A stretch of DNA of 21,216 nt from Phocaeicola sp. (lineage in GTDB: Bacteria; Bacteroidota; Bacteroidia; Bacteroidales; Bacteroidaceae), in NCBI GenBank assembly GCA_020026175.1, contig JAHHQV010000048.1:1-21216 (forward strand), in the 5' to 3' direction. The notes under the pieces were generated by a model. That model was not told the origin of the DNA, searched no databases, and saw only the letters and a program-made list of their open reading frames with translations. Positions 1-7,807 of the stretch are shown here, piece after piece (positions within the stretch are counted from its first letter, which is position 1; each line of letters starts with the position of its first letter). The position numbers and the translations under genes are program-made.

Positions 1-322
1 GCTTGCTTCTTCAAAAATTTTTACTAACGTTGCATTTGCTGTTGGACTCTGCACATTGATTCGAGAGCATTCTAAAATCTGAATATTTTTTTAAAAAAAA
101 AGTTGGACTATCCATAAATTAATTATATTTGCAAAATATTTTAATAGAGCCTTATAATAGGTTATGGAAATAGAATTAATTTGAGTTGATTTAAAACAAG
201 TGGTTTTAAAGGGAAAAGCACAGCCTTAAAGAATACAGATTGCACTTTATCTTGAATCTGCTTGAAGTAGAACTTGTTATTAAATAAGAAAACATTTTTA
301 ATTTTAAATATATTAATACTCT
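1..322. other. 5' flank and leader of the SusC/SusD operon
   Basis: This AT-rich stretch holds no convincing gene. A Bacteroidetes-type promoter lies at 103-131 and is listed separately. Downstream of it, within the predicted untranslated leader of roughly 185 nt, CAGATT (236-241) can pair with AATCTG (255-260) to form a small 6-bp hairpin. No sigma factor, anti-sigma factor or other regulator for the downstream operon is visible. A short open frame on the minus strand (about 1-90) runs off the window and has no start codon, so it is not called. Confidence 0.5.
103..131 (+). promoter_or_regulatory. Putative promoter of the SusC/SusD operon
   Basis: A -7 box TATATTTG (124-131) fits the Bacteroidetes consensus TAnnTTTG exactly. 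A TTG (103-105) lies 18 bp upstream, close to the usual 19-21 bp spacing of the -33 element, although that element is incomplete (GTTGG rather than TTTG). Transcription would start near 137. The placement relies on motif match and on this being the only good match upstream of the transporter. Confidence 0.5.
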
Positions 323-373
323 ATGCTAAATCGCTTTAAATCAATGTATTACCTTCTGTTTATGGGGGGGTAG
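323..373 (+). other. Out-of-frame signal peptide start of the SusC-like transporter
   Basis: From ATG 323 the frame reads MLNRFKSMYYLLFMGG and then stops at TAG 371-373. This is a basic N-region followed by a hydrophobic core, as expected for a SusC signal peptide. The body of the transporter is open in another frame immediately downstream and has no signal peptide of its own. One extra G in the run at 364-370, or two fewer, would remove the stop. The reading would then continue through GVGVASA, a plausible signal peptidase I cleavage region, into the transporter. Confidence 0.8.
364..370 (+). repeat. G7 homopolymer at the frame break of the transporter gene
   Basis: Seven consecutive G include the G of the ATG at 362-364. 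The run lies exactly where the signal-peptide frame and the transporter frame part. With G8 or G5 the two frames join. With G7, as written, translation from ATG 323 ends at 371-373. Homopolymer runs of this kind can change length by slipped-strand mispairing, but they are also sites of sequencing error. Confidence 0.9.
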
Positions 374-375
374 GA

Positions 376-3300
376 GTGGCTTCCGCAACTTCTTTACCAG
401 AAAGAATTGTCGCTGAAATCTCTCAGCAAAGTGAACAATGTAAGGGTATCGTTGTTGATGCTGCCGGTGAACCTATAATCGGTGCATCTGTTGTAGTAAA
501 AGGAACAACAAATGGTACAATTACAGGTTTTGATGGAGACTTTTCAATCCCTAATGTTAAGAAAGGGGATGTAATTCAAATTTCTTTTATTGGATACGCT
601 ACTCAAGAAGTCGTATGGAATGGTAAATCTATCAATGTCAAATTGAAAGAAGATGCCAAAACATTGGATGAAGTAGTGGTGGTAGGTTATGGTACTACTT
701 CCAAGCGTAAAACAACATCTGCTGTTTCTCAGGTGAAAGCTGATGAATTGTCTAAAGTTCCTGTGCCTAATGTGACTCAAAGTTTGGCTGGTCGCGCACC
801 TGGTCTTATCGTCCAGCAGAGTGGTGGTGGAATCAATGCCAAGTCTTCTATTTCTATTCGTGGTGGTGGCACTCCCCTGTATGTAATTGATGGTATTATC
901 TGTGAAGAACGAGATTTCACAAATTTGAATCCTGACGATATTGATCAGATGTCGGTTCTGAAGGATGCTTCTGCAACTGCTATTTATGGTGCTCGTGCAG
1001 GTAATGGTATCATCATGGTGACAACCAAGAAAGGTAAAACAGGAAAGGTTAATGTAGACTATAGCTTCAATTATACATTGAGCCAGCCTGCCGACTTGGC
1101 GGAAAAATTGGATTCTTATGAGGCTGCCAAATTTATCAACCGTGGTTATGAATACGATGGTATGAAAGGACCTTATAATGAAGAAGACTTCAAATTGTTT
1201 TTGGATGGAACCGACCCTCAAGGACACCCTAATACAGACTGGCATGAATTGGTTTGTCGTAACTTTGCTCCAGAACAAAGACATAATCTGTCCATTTCTG
1301 CAGGTTCTGAAAGTATGAAACTTTATACAGGTATCGGTATCTATGACCAAGAGTCAATTTATCGTACAAATTCTAATAACATGCGCCGTTACAACTTCCG
1401 CACAAACTTGGAGGCAAACATTAAGTCTATCGGATTGAAGGTTGTTTCTGGCGTAGAAGCTTATCTGGTAAATACAGAATCTCCATTGTCAACTACTAGT
1501 GACGGTTATTATTCTGTATGGTCACATATTCAAAATAAGCGACCTATGGAAGCTGCTATGAACCCTTTTGGTCAGATTTATAGTGGTACTACTGACAACC
1601 CATTGGTGGATATCAGTAAAGAAGGAGGTTACAGGAGGTATGAAGACAACTCTGTAAGAGGAAGTTTGAATTTGGAATGGAGCTTGCCTTGGGTAGAAGG
1701 CTTGCAGTTGAAAGCCTTGGGCAGTTATACATTGGTAAACGACCGCATGAAGGCTTGGCGCAAGACAGCCCCTACATACGACTGGGAAGGGAACCTTGCT
1801 ACTCCTGGAAAGCCAAGTCTGGAGAAGTATGCTAACCACCGTTCTAATTTTAACGTTCAGTTCTTTGCTGATTACTCTCGTACATTTGGAGACCATACCG
1901 TAGGTGCTACATTAGGTATGGAAGCCAGTGGGTCAGACTATGATAATCTGTGGTCAAAACGACAGGAATACATCTTTGATGTTGACCAAATGAATTCCGG
2001 TCCTAGTTCTACTATGGAAAACAGTTCTAATGAAGGGGTAGGCGAGCGTCGTGCTGCTTTTATCGGCCGTTTGAAATATGACTATAAAGGACGCTATATG
2101 GCCGAATTGAATATCCGTCATGATGGCAGTGACTGGTTCCCTGCAGAAAAAAGATGGGGTAACTTCTTCTCGGGCTCTTTAGCTTGGAATGTTTCTGATG
2201 AAAAATTCTGGGAAAACTGGAAGTTAGATAATGTATTCAATCAGTTTAAACTTCGTGCTTCTTATGGTGAAATTGGTCAGGATAGCGGTATAAATCGTTA
2301 TGCTTACTACACTTCTTATGGATTGGACCAGCGTGGTGCTTTTATTGGTGGCCAGTTTGTTCCAACAATGTGGGAAGGTAGTTTGGTAAGTCCTGATATC
2401 TCTTGGTATACAACTAAGGACTTTGACTTGGGTATTGATTTTGCTTCTTTTAACAACAGATTGTCTGGATCTATCGATTATTTTGCTAAAGTGACTACTG
2501 GGTATTTGGCAAGTCCGTCAAATGTAGGCTATACAGCTCCTCTAGGTAAAGGTCTTCCTAATATCAAGACTAATGGTGAAAGCATTCGTAGAGGTTTTGA
2601 ATTTGTATTGCAGTGGAAAGACAATATCGGTGATTTCAAATATGGAGTATCTGCTAACTTCACTTTCTATGACGACCGCTGGAATATCAATCCTAATGAA
2701 TCGGAAGTGGACTTGAAGAACCCATATAAGCGCAGTACTCAGGCTGGTAGTTATACAGGTGTATACTATAAGAACTTAGGATACTATAGAGACTATATGG
2801 ATATAATGAATTCTCCTAAACGTAACGGTTCTACTAATTTGATGGCTGGTGACTTGAAATATCTTGACTTCAACGGTGACGGTAAGATTGATGGTGATGA
2901 CCAGTTCAGAAATGGTAAAGGTGGTAGCCCAAGAGCCAACTATGGTATAAATGTAGATTTGCAGTATAAAGGTTGGTTTATGAATATGTTATGGCAAGGT
3001 TCTGCAAACTATAATTATTATATGGATACTATCTTGATGGGGGGTAATAGCAACTACTTGCCTGTTATCTACAAGTTCCAGAGAGATATTTGGTCTCCTG
3101 ATAATACAGATGCTTTGTATCCACGTCAGCATGCTCAGGGCGGTTTCAACGGTAACAATAACTTTGTAGGTACTGACTTCTGGTTGGTTGATGCCCGTTA
3201 TATCCGTTTGAAAAACATGGCTATAGGTTATGACTTCAAACATTCATTGTTGAAGAATATAGCTTGGATGTCTAAATGTACATTGTCTTTGGCAGGTAAC

Positions 3301-3420
3301 AACCTTTTGACTTTCAGTCCTGCTAAAGATTATGGTTTTGACCCTGAGAGTGGTAATGCAAGTGGATATACTTATCCTGTTGCTAGAGTTTATACTGTTA
3401 GTTTAAATATTGGATTCTAA
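376..3420 (+). CDS. SusC/RagA-family TonB-dependent outer membrane transporter, frame broken at its 5' end
   Basis: This is the outer-membrane beta-barrel partner of a SusC/SusD pair, which imports oligosaccharides or other large nutrients using TonB energy. The open frame encodes 1,014 residues from a GTG. Visible in order are a carboxypeptidase-D-regulatory-like domain (about 23-95), a TonB-box-like DEVVVVGYG (98-106), a plug domain ending near IYGARAGNGIIMVTTKKG, and a long barrel ending in the aromatic residues SLNIGF. There is no STN domain, so signalling through an anti-sigma factor is unlikely. The GTG is probably not the true start: it gives no signal peptide, and a matching one lies out of frame at 323-370. 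The joined product would be 1,032 residues. As written, export should fail. The susD-like gene follows 5 bp after the stop. The substrate cannot be told from sequence. Confidence 0.9.
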   Translation: MASATSLPERIVAEISQQSEQCKGIVVDAAGEPIIGASVVVKGTTNGTITGFDGDFSIPNVKKGDVIQISFIGYATQEVVWNGKSINVKLKEDAKTLDEVVVVGYGTTSKRKTTSAVSQVKADELSKVPVPNVTQSLAGRAPGLIVQQSGGGINAKSSISIRGGGTPLYVIDGIICEERDFTNLNPDDIDQMSVLKDASATAIYGARAGNGIIMVTTKKGKTGKVNVDYSFNYTLSQPADLAEKLDSYEAAKFINRGYEYDGMKGPYNEEDFKLFLDGTDPQGHPNTDWHELVCRNFAPEQRHNLSISAGSESMKLYTGIGIYDQESIYRTNSNNMRRYNFRTNLEANIKSIGLKVVSGVEAYLVNTESPLSTTSDGYYSVWSHIQNKRPMEAAMNPFGQIYSGTTDNPLVDISKEGGYRRYEDNSVRGSLNLEWSLPWVEGLQLKALGSYTLVNDRMKAWRKTAPTYDWEGNLATPGKPSLEKYANHRSNFNVQFFADYSRTFGDHTVGATLGMEASGSDYDNLWSKRQEYIFDVDQMNSGPSSTMENSSNEGVGERRAAFIGRLKYDYKGRYMAELNIRHDGSDWFPAEKRWGNFFSGSLAWNVSDEKFWENWKLDNVFNQFKLRASYGEIGQDSGINRYAYYTSYGLDQRGAFIGGQFVPTMWEGSLVSPDISWYTTKDFDLGIDFASFNNRLSGSIDYFAKVTTGYLASPSNVGYTAPLGKGLPNIKTNGESIRRGFEFVLQWKDNIGDFKYGVSANFTFYDDRWNINPNESEVDLKNPYKRSTQAGSYTGVYYKNLGYYRDYMDIMNSPKRNGSTNLMAGDLKYLDFNGDGKIDGDDQFRNGKGGSPRANYGINVDLQYKGWFMNMLWQGSANYNYYMDTILMGGNSNYLPVIYKFQRDIWSPDNTDALYPRQHAQGGFNGNNNFVGTDFWLVDARYIRLKNMAIGYDFKHSLLKNIAWMSKCTLSLAGNNLLTFSPAKDYGFDPESGNASGYTYPVARVYTVSLNIGF

Positions 3421-3425
3421 AATTT

Positions 3426-5291
3426 ATGAAAATGAAATTTAATAAATATATTCTGTTATTGTCTTGCTGCGGAGCTTTGACATTGCAGGGCTGTGAAGAT
3501 TTCTTGGATACCAAGCCGACAGAAAGTTATGGTGATGATGTGGTTTGGAGCAGTCAAGGTACGGTAGATGCTGTGGTTCTGGGTAATTATGGCAATGCAA
3601 TTTCTCCATATACTGGTTTTAACTATTGGGATAAAATCTTTACCAACAACTTGATTGCTTGCCGTTCGGATTGTCCGGGAGAAGCCAGAGGGCTTATGGA
3701 AAATACTTTCGGATGGGGCTTGAATGACAAGTTTGGAGCTATCCGACATTGTAATCTGATTATAGCTAAGGTGGCGGAATCATCGGTTCTGAACGAAAAG
3801 TTTAAAAAACAATATACTGCTGAAGCTAAAATGATGAGAGCTATGATTTATTTTGATTTGGCTCGCAAAGGTGGACGCTATATTTGGGTAGACAGGGTGT
3901 TAAAACAGGATGATGAATTCAATCTTCCTTTGACAAAGGATATTGTAGAAAGTTATCAGCATATATTGGATGATATGCGTGCTGCTATTCCTGATTTGCC
4001 AACTTCGGCTGTAGCAGGTCGTTTAACCCAAAATGCAGGTCTGGCATTCTTGTCAGAAATCTGTTTGACTGCTGCTGCTTATACTGATGATGCTGTTGCA
4101 TTACATAAAGATGGCAAGTCTTTGTATGAGGAAGCTGTTGAAGCTGTAAATGGTATTAGTGGCGCTAGTTTGGATCCAAATTTCGGTGACATCTTTAATG
4201 AAAAAGGTGCTTACACTTCACCTGAAATCATATTGGCTACTTATCAGAGTGCAGAAAATACTACAGTTCAAGGCACAGATATTATTCAGTTGATTCCAAA
4301 CCTGCTTAACTCTAATCTACAGCAGAACGATTGCGGTCCTTTGTTTACGAAAGATGACATCTTTGAAGGATGGTTAGAACATGCACCATCACAGAATATT
4401 GTAGATGCTTTTTTGGTAATTGACCAGAAAACAAAAAAAGCGGTTAGATGGTATGAATCATCTCAGTTTAAAGAAAATACTAAATCTTTGACTCGTGAAG
4501 AGGCTTTGGCTTTGGGTATTCATAGGGATGAAGCTGAATTGGCAGGAGACTTTAAGGCATTTAAGGTAACTACTCCAGGCAAATCAATCAGCGACCTGAT
4601 GTATAGTTACCGTGACAAACGTTTTGATGCTACTATTGTGCATGATGGCTCTATTTATTATGGTGAGAAAATTGCTTGTAACTATCATGGTAATGTAAGC
4701 CGTTGGGCTACTAAGCGTTATGGTCAGGACCATGTTCCTCTTACTAACTATTTGCAGCGTAAGGGTGTATATACAAACTGTAGTCCACGTCCTTTTTATA
4801 ATGTTGTAACTGATTATCATAAAGTGGTGTTCCGTTATGGTCGTGCTTTGTTGAATAAAGCTGAAGCTTTGTTGCGCTTGAATAAAGTGGCTGAGGCTGT
4901 AGAGGTAATTAATGAGACGCGTACAATTCATGGTGGTCTTCCAAAATCGACAGCTGCTTCTTTGACTGATGCTTGGAATGACTATAAGATTGAAAGACGA
5001 GTTGAACTATATTATGAAGGTGACTTTTATTTCAGTTTGCTTCGTTGGGGTAAGTATGGTCATGAAGCTAATGATGGCAAAGAACCAGGTGGCATAATTG
5101 ATGAATTGTGTAAGCCTGCCACATTTATCGAAATTGCTAAAGACCGTTCTGCTGCATTTGTCGGTAATGTTCAGTTCTCTAATGACAAGCGTAAATTTGA
5201 CGTTCGTTCTTATCTGTTCCCTATTACTAAGGGAGTTATTCAGGCTAATGATGCAATTACAGATAAAGACCAAAATCCTGGTTGGGAATAA
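3426..5291 (+). CDS. SusD/RagB-family nutrient-binding outer membrane lipoprotein
   Basis: This is the surface lipoprotein that forms a lid on the SusC-like barrel and captures substrate. The 621-residue product starts with a lipoprotein signal peptide. The lipobox is LQGC with Cys23, followed by EDFLDTKP, a typical SusD mature start. The helical TPR-like region includes the segments AEAKMMRAMIYFDLAR and ERRVELYYEGDFYFSLLRWG. The C-terminus RSYLFPI...NPGWE is characteristic of the family. The start at 3426 is 5 bp after the transporter stop; Met3 (3432) is an equally possible start. Tight spacing indicates co-transcription with the SusC-like gene, so this gene would still be expressed if the transporter is off, unless polarity intervenes. 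Glycan specificity is not predictable here. Confidence 0.93.
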   Translation: MKMKFNKYILLLSCCGALTLQGCEDFLDTKPTESYGDDVVWSSQGTVDAVVLGNYGNAISPYTGFNYWDKIFTNNLIACRSDCPGEARGLMENTFGWGLNDKFGAIRHCNLIIAKVAESSVLNEKFKKQYTAEAKMMRAMIYFDLARKGGRYIWVDRVLKQDDEFNLPLTKDIVESYQHILDDMRAAIPDLPTSAVAGRLTQNAGLAFLSEICLTAAAYTDDAVALHKDGKSLYEEAVEAVNGISGASLDPNFGDIFNEKGAYTSPEIILATYQSAENTTVQGTDIIQLIPNLLNSNLQQNDCGPLFTKDDIFEGWLEHAPSQNIVDAFLVIDQKTKKAVRWYESSQFKENTKSLTREEALALGIHRDEAELAGDFKAFKVTTPGKSISDLMYSYRDKRFDATIVHDGSIYYGEKIACNYHGNVSRWATKRYGQDHVPLTNYLQRKGVYTNCSPRPFYNVVTDYHKVVFRYGRALLNKAEALLRLNKVAEAVEVINETRTIHGGLPKSTAASLTDAWNDYKIERRVELYYEGDFYFSLLRWGKYGHEANDGKEPGGIIDELCKPATFIEIAKDRSAAFVGNVQFSNDKRKFDVRSYLFPITKGVIQANDAITDKDQNPGWE

Positions 5292-5322
5292 TATAATTGT
5301 TAATTTTTTAAAATTATAGAAA

Positions 5323-5793
5323 ATGAAAAAGATAAAAATGAAATGGTTGATGATGTTGTTGTGTATGCCATTTATGCTTGTCTCATGTAATTGGGAAGAC
5401 CTTCCAGCTTATGAGGAGGCAGAAATAACAGCCGTACAATACTATTATCGTTGGGCTAGCGACAAGCAAGACCCTATCACTGGAGAACCGATAGTGAAGG
5501 AAGTACGTTTGAATACTGAATATAAAGTTAATTCTGAAAACGGATTGATAGAAACAACAGTAACTGTACCTCCTGTAAACGGTGACTTCACAGAAAAGGT
5601 TCGACAGGAAGTGTCTCAGAAGAAATTGTGGGGACAGGTTTCTGTATCTACAGCAGCTCGTGTTACACCAATAGAAGGTACTGCTGCGTTAGGAACTCCT
5701 GATGACTGGACTGCAGAACGTAAATATAATGTATCAGCAGCTAATGGTAACAATAAGGTTTGGACTATTAAGATGATAAAATTTTCAAAATAA
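5323..5793 (+). CDS. Small DUF5018-like lipoprotein of the SusC/SusD operon
   Basis: This is a 156-residue protein with a lipoprotein signal peptide (lipobox LVSC, Cys22). The mature sequence starts NWEDLPAYEEAEITAVQYYY. It carries the pattern ISTAA-like VSVSTAARVTPIEGTAALGTPDDW and ends in YNVSAANGNNKVWTIKM. From memory this pattern fits the DUF5018-related lipoproteins often found beside SusC/SusD pairs in Bacteroidales. They are thought to be surface-exposed, Ig-like accessory proteins, and a glycan-binding role is inference only. The gene begins 31 bp after the SusD-like gene and is followed by a strong terminator, so it is the last gene of the unit. It is short compared with multidomain surface glycan-binding proteins. 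Confidence 0.8.
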   Translation: MKKIKMKWLMMLLCMPFMLVSCNWEDLPAYEEAEITAVQYYYRWASDKQDPITGEPIVKEVRLNTEYKVNSENGLIETTVTVPPVNGDFTEKVRQEVSQKKLWGQVSVSTAARVTPIEGTAALGTPDDWTAERKYNVSAANGNNKVWTIKMIKFSK

Positions 5794-5821
5794 TATAATT
5801 GAATTTGAATATTGTAATGGG

Positions 5822-5857
5822 GGAGTCTGAAGTGATTTTAGACTCCTTCTTTTTTTT
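5822..5857 (+). terminator. Intrinsic terminator of the SusC/SusD operon
   Basis: GGAGTCT (5822-5828) pairs perfectly with AGACTCC (5840-5846) around an 11-nt loop. TTCT and seven further T (5847-5857) follow. It begins 29 bp after the stop of the small lipoprotein gene. Confidence 0.88.
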
Positions 5858-5956
5858 AAAAAAAATAACAATCATGAAAAAGACCTGGCGTAAAGTCAGG
5901 AGTGCTATAAATTGGTGAAGAGACATGTTTACATAATCCTAAAATGACTAAATAAT

Positions 5957-5987
5957 TTTGTAGAACAACATTTTATTTGTATCTTTG
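5957..5987 (+). promoter_or_regulatory. Promoter of the rimP-nusA-infB operon
   Basis: TTTG (5957-5960) and TATCTTTG (5980-5987) are separated by 19 bp, an exact match to the Bacteroidetes primary sigma consensus (TTTG, 19-21 bp, TAnnTTTG). Transcription should start near 5992-5995, about 60 nt before rimP. Confidence 0.85.
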
Positions 5988-5995
5988 CCATCGAA

Positions 5996-6049
5996 ATGGA
6001 TGAAAGGTGGAGGGGCTGTTTGGCTCCTTTTTTTGTTCTTAACAGTTAA
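5996..6049 (+). other. Possible 17-codon leader ORF upstream of rimP
   Basis: An ATG at 5996 opens a 17-codon frame, MDERWRGCLAPFFVLNS, that stops at 6047-6049, three bases before the rimP start. It begins within a few bases of the predicted transcription start, so it would be almost leaderless. It spans the terminator-like hairpin at 6011-6034. Ribosomes on it could prevent the hairpin from forming. There is no direct evidence of translation, and the frame could be chance. Confidence 0.25.
6011..6034 (+). promoter_or_regulatory. Terminator-like attenuator hairpin in the rimP-nusA-infB leader
   Basis: AGGGGC (6011-6016) pairs with GCTCCT (6023-6028), with one G-U pair, around the loop TGTTTG. 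A run of seven T (6028-6034) follows. It lies between the operon promoter and rimP, so it cannot terminate an upstream gene's transcript only; the SusC/SusD operon already has its own terminator at 5822-5857. A leader terminator before nusA fits autoregulation by NusA, which is known in other bacteria. The stem is short, so efficiency is uncertain. Confidence 0.55.
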
Positions 6050-6052
6050 TTC

Positions 6053-6520
6053 ATGATAGATAAAAACGTAGTAGCGCGTATCGTATCGCAGTGGCTGGAA
6101 GATAAAGATTATTTTCTGGTAGATGTATCGGTAAGTCCCGATGACAAAATTGTAGTGGAGATAGACCATGCAGAGGGTGTATGGATAGAAGATTGTGTGG
6201 AACTGAGTCGTTTTATAGAATCGCATCTCAGTCGTGAGGAGGAGGATTATGAATTGGAAGTAGGCTCAGCCGGAATAGGCCAGCCTTTCAAGGTGTTACA
6301 ACAGTATGTCATCCACATAGGAAGTGATGTGGAAGTATTGGCACGCGATGGGAAAAAATATACCGGAGTTCTTACTGATGCTAATGAAGATAATTTTTCG
6401 ATCACTATTCAGACAAAAATGAAGGTGGAAGGCAGCAAGCGTCCTAAAATGGTGGACCAGTTGTTAACATTTACTTATGATGAAATAAAATATACGAAAT
6501 ACTTAATCAGCTTTAAATAA
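6053..6520 (+). CDS. rimP: Ribosome maturation factor RimP
   Basis: This cytoplasmic factor helps mature the 30S ribosomal subunit. The 155-residue product has the two-part RimP layout. The N-terminal alpha/beta domain contains VDVSVSPDDKIVVEIDHAEGVWIEDCVELSRFIESHL and then the conserved LEVGSAGIGQPFK segment, equivalent to the family's LEVSSPG-type motif. The C-terminal SH3-like domain starts near VEVLARDGKKYTGVLTDANED. Length is normal for the family. nusA starts 3 bp after the stop, which is the near-universal rimP-nusA arrangement, so the two are almost certainly co-transcribed and possibly translationally coupled. The start at 6053 follows the leader hairpin and leaves no alternative ATG nearby. 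Confidence 0.93.
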   Translation: MIDKNVVARIVSQWLEDKDYFLVDVSVSPDDKIVVEIDHAEGVWIEDCVELSRFIESHLSREEEDYELEVGSAGIGQPFKVLQQYVIHIGSDVEVLARDGKKYTGVLTDANEDNFSITIQTKMKVEGSKRPKMVDQLLTFTYDEIKYTKYLISFK

Positions 6521-6523
6521 ATT

Positions 6524-7777
6524 ATGGCCAAAAAAGAAGAGACTGTCAGTATGATTGACACTTTTTCCGAATTCAAGGACTTGAAGAATATTGACCGCAC
6601 CACGATGGTGAGTGTATTGGAAGAGTCTTTCCGTAGTGTTATTGCCAAAATGTTTGGCACAGATGAAAACTATGATGTGATTGTGAATCCTGACAAGGGA
6701 GATTTTGAAATATGGCGTAACCGTGAGGTAGTGGCGGACGAGGATTTTAATAATCCTAATTTGCAGATTTCACTCACTGATGCTCGTAAAATTGATACTT
6801 CTTATGAAGTGGGTGAAGAGGTTACAGATGAAGTGATATTTGAAAAGTTCGGTCGTCGTGCCATCTTGAATCTTCGTCAGACTCTGGCTTCGAAGATACT
6901 TGAACTTGAAAAGGATAGTCTTTATAATAAGTATATAGAAAAAGTAGGCAAGGTGGTAAGTGCTGAAGTCTATCAGATATGGAAGAAAGAAATCCTTATG
7001 CTTGATGATGAGGGAAATGAACTGCTGTTGCCTAAGACAGAACAGATTCCTGGCGACTTCTATCGTAAGGGTGAGACTGCTCGTGCGGTTGTGGCAAGGG
7101 TAGATAATCGTAACAACAATCCTAAGATCATTCTTAGCCGTACTTCGCCTATGTTCCTTCAAAGGTTGTTCGAACAGGAAGTTCCGGAAATCAATGATGG
7201 TATAATCACTATCAAGAAGATAGCACGCATACCTGGTGAAAGAGCAAAGATAGCAGTAGAGTCTTTCGATGAGAGAATAGACCCGGTAGGTGCATGTGTA
7301 GGTGTTAAAGGTTCGCGTATTCACGGTATAGTTCGTGAACTTCGTAATGAAAATATTGATGTAATCAATTATACATCAAATATACAGTTGTTTATACAGC
7401 GCGCTTTGAGTCCGGCAAAGATTTCTTCTATCATAATGCATGAAGAAGAAAAGAGGGCTGAAGTATATCTTAAGCCTGAAGAAGTTTCTTTGGCTATCGG
7501 TAAGGGGGGTATGAATATCAAATTGGCAAGTATGCTTACCGAATATACTATTGATGTATATCGTGAACTTGACGAGAATGCGACAGAAGATGATATTTAT
7601 CTTGACGAGTTCAAGGATGAAATTGATGAATGGGTTATCAATGCTATCAAGGGTATTGGCATAGATACAGCTCGTGGCGTTCTTAATGCTCCGCGTGAGA
7701 TGCTTATTGAAAAGGCAGACCTGGAAGATAATACTGTAGACGATGTTCTGCGTATCTTGAAGGCCGAATTTGAATAA
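6524..7777 (+). CDS. nusA: Transcription termination/antitermination factor NusA
   Basis: NusA binds RNA polymerase and nascent RNA and modulates pausing, termination and antitermination. The 417-residue protein has the N-terminal polymerase-binding domain (about 1-130), an S1 domain (about 135-200), and two KH domains. KH1 contains GACVGVKGSRIHGIVREL (about 255-272) and KH2 contains LAIGKGGMNIKLASML (about 323-340). A short helix-hairpin-helix-like tail follows, GIDTARGVLNAPREMLIEK. It lacks the longer acidic-repeat tail of E. coli NusA (495 residues), as is usual in Bacteroidetes. It sits 3 bp after rimP and 167 bp before infB. The leader hairpin at 6011-6034 would be a natural target for feedback control by NusA, which is inference. 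Confidence 0.95.
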   Translation: MAKKEETVSMIDTFSEFKDLKNIDRTTMVSVLEESFRSVIAKMFGTDENYDVIVNPDKGDFEIWRNREVVADEDFNNPNLQISLTDARKIDTSYEVGEEVTDEVIFEKFGRRAILNLRQTLASKILELEKDSLYNKYIEKVGKVVSAEVYQIWKKEILMLDDEGNELLLPKTEQIPGDFYRKGETARAVVARVDNRNNNPKIILSRTSPMFLQRLFEQEVPEINDGIITIKKIARIPGERAKIAVESFDERIDPVGACVGVKGSRIHGIVRELRNENIDVINYTSNIQLFIQRALSPAKISSIIMHEEEKRAEVYLKPEEVSLAIGKGGMNIKLASMLTEYTIDVYRELDENATEDDIYLDEFKDEIDEWVINAIKGIGIDTARGVLNAPREMLIEKADLEDNTVDDVLRILKAEFE

Positions 7778-7807
7778 AGACTTATGGAAAGTCCGTATAA
7801 AAACGAT

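Noticed and set aside
1..90. A minus-strand frame is open from the window edge to a stop near 92 and reads INVQSPTANATLVKIFEEAS in part, slightly like a winged-helix segment.
   Set aside because: It has no ATG, is under 30 codons, and the opposite strand is also open over most of it. It could be a gene remnant but cannot be supported.
544..1350. A 268-codon minus-strand frame opposite the SusC-like gene.
   Set aside because: It lies wholly within a well-supported gene, has unusual Ser/Thr/Ile-rich composition, and shows no domain or signal.
5874..5918. A 14-codon frame MKKTWRKVRSAINW after the SusC/SusD operon terminator.
   Set aside because: It is very short, lies between a terminator and the next promoter, and has no visible promoter or family match. 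The MKK-W start recalls small Bacteroides peptides but that is too weak.
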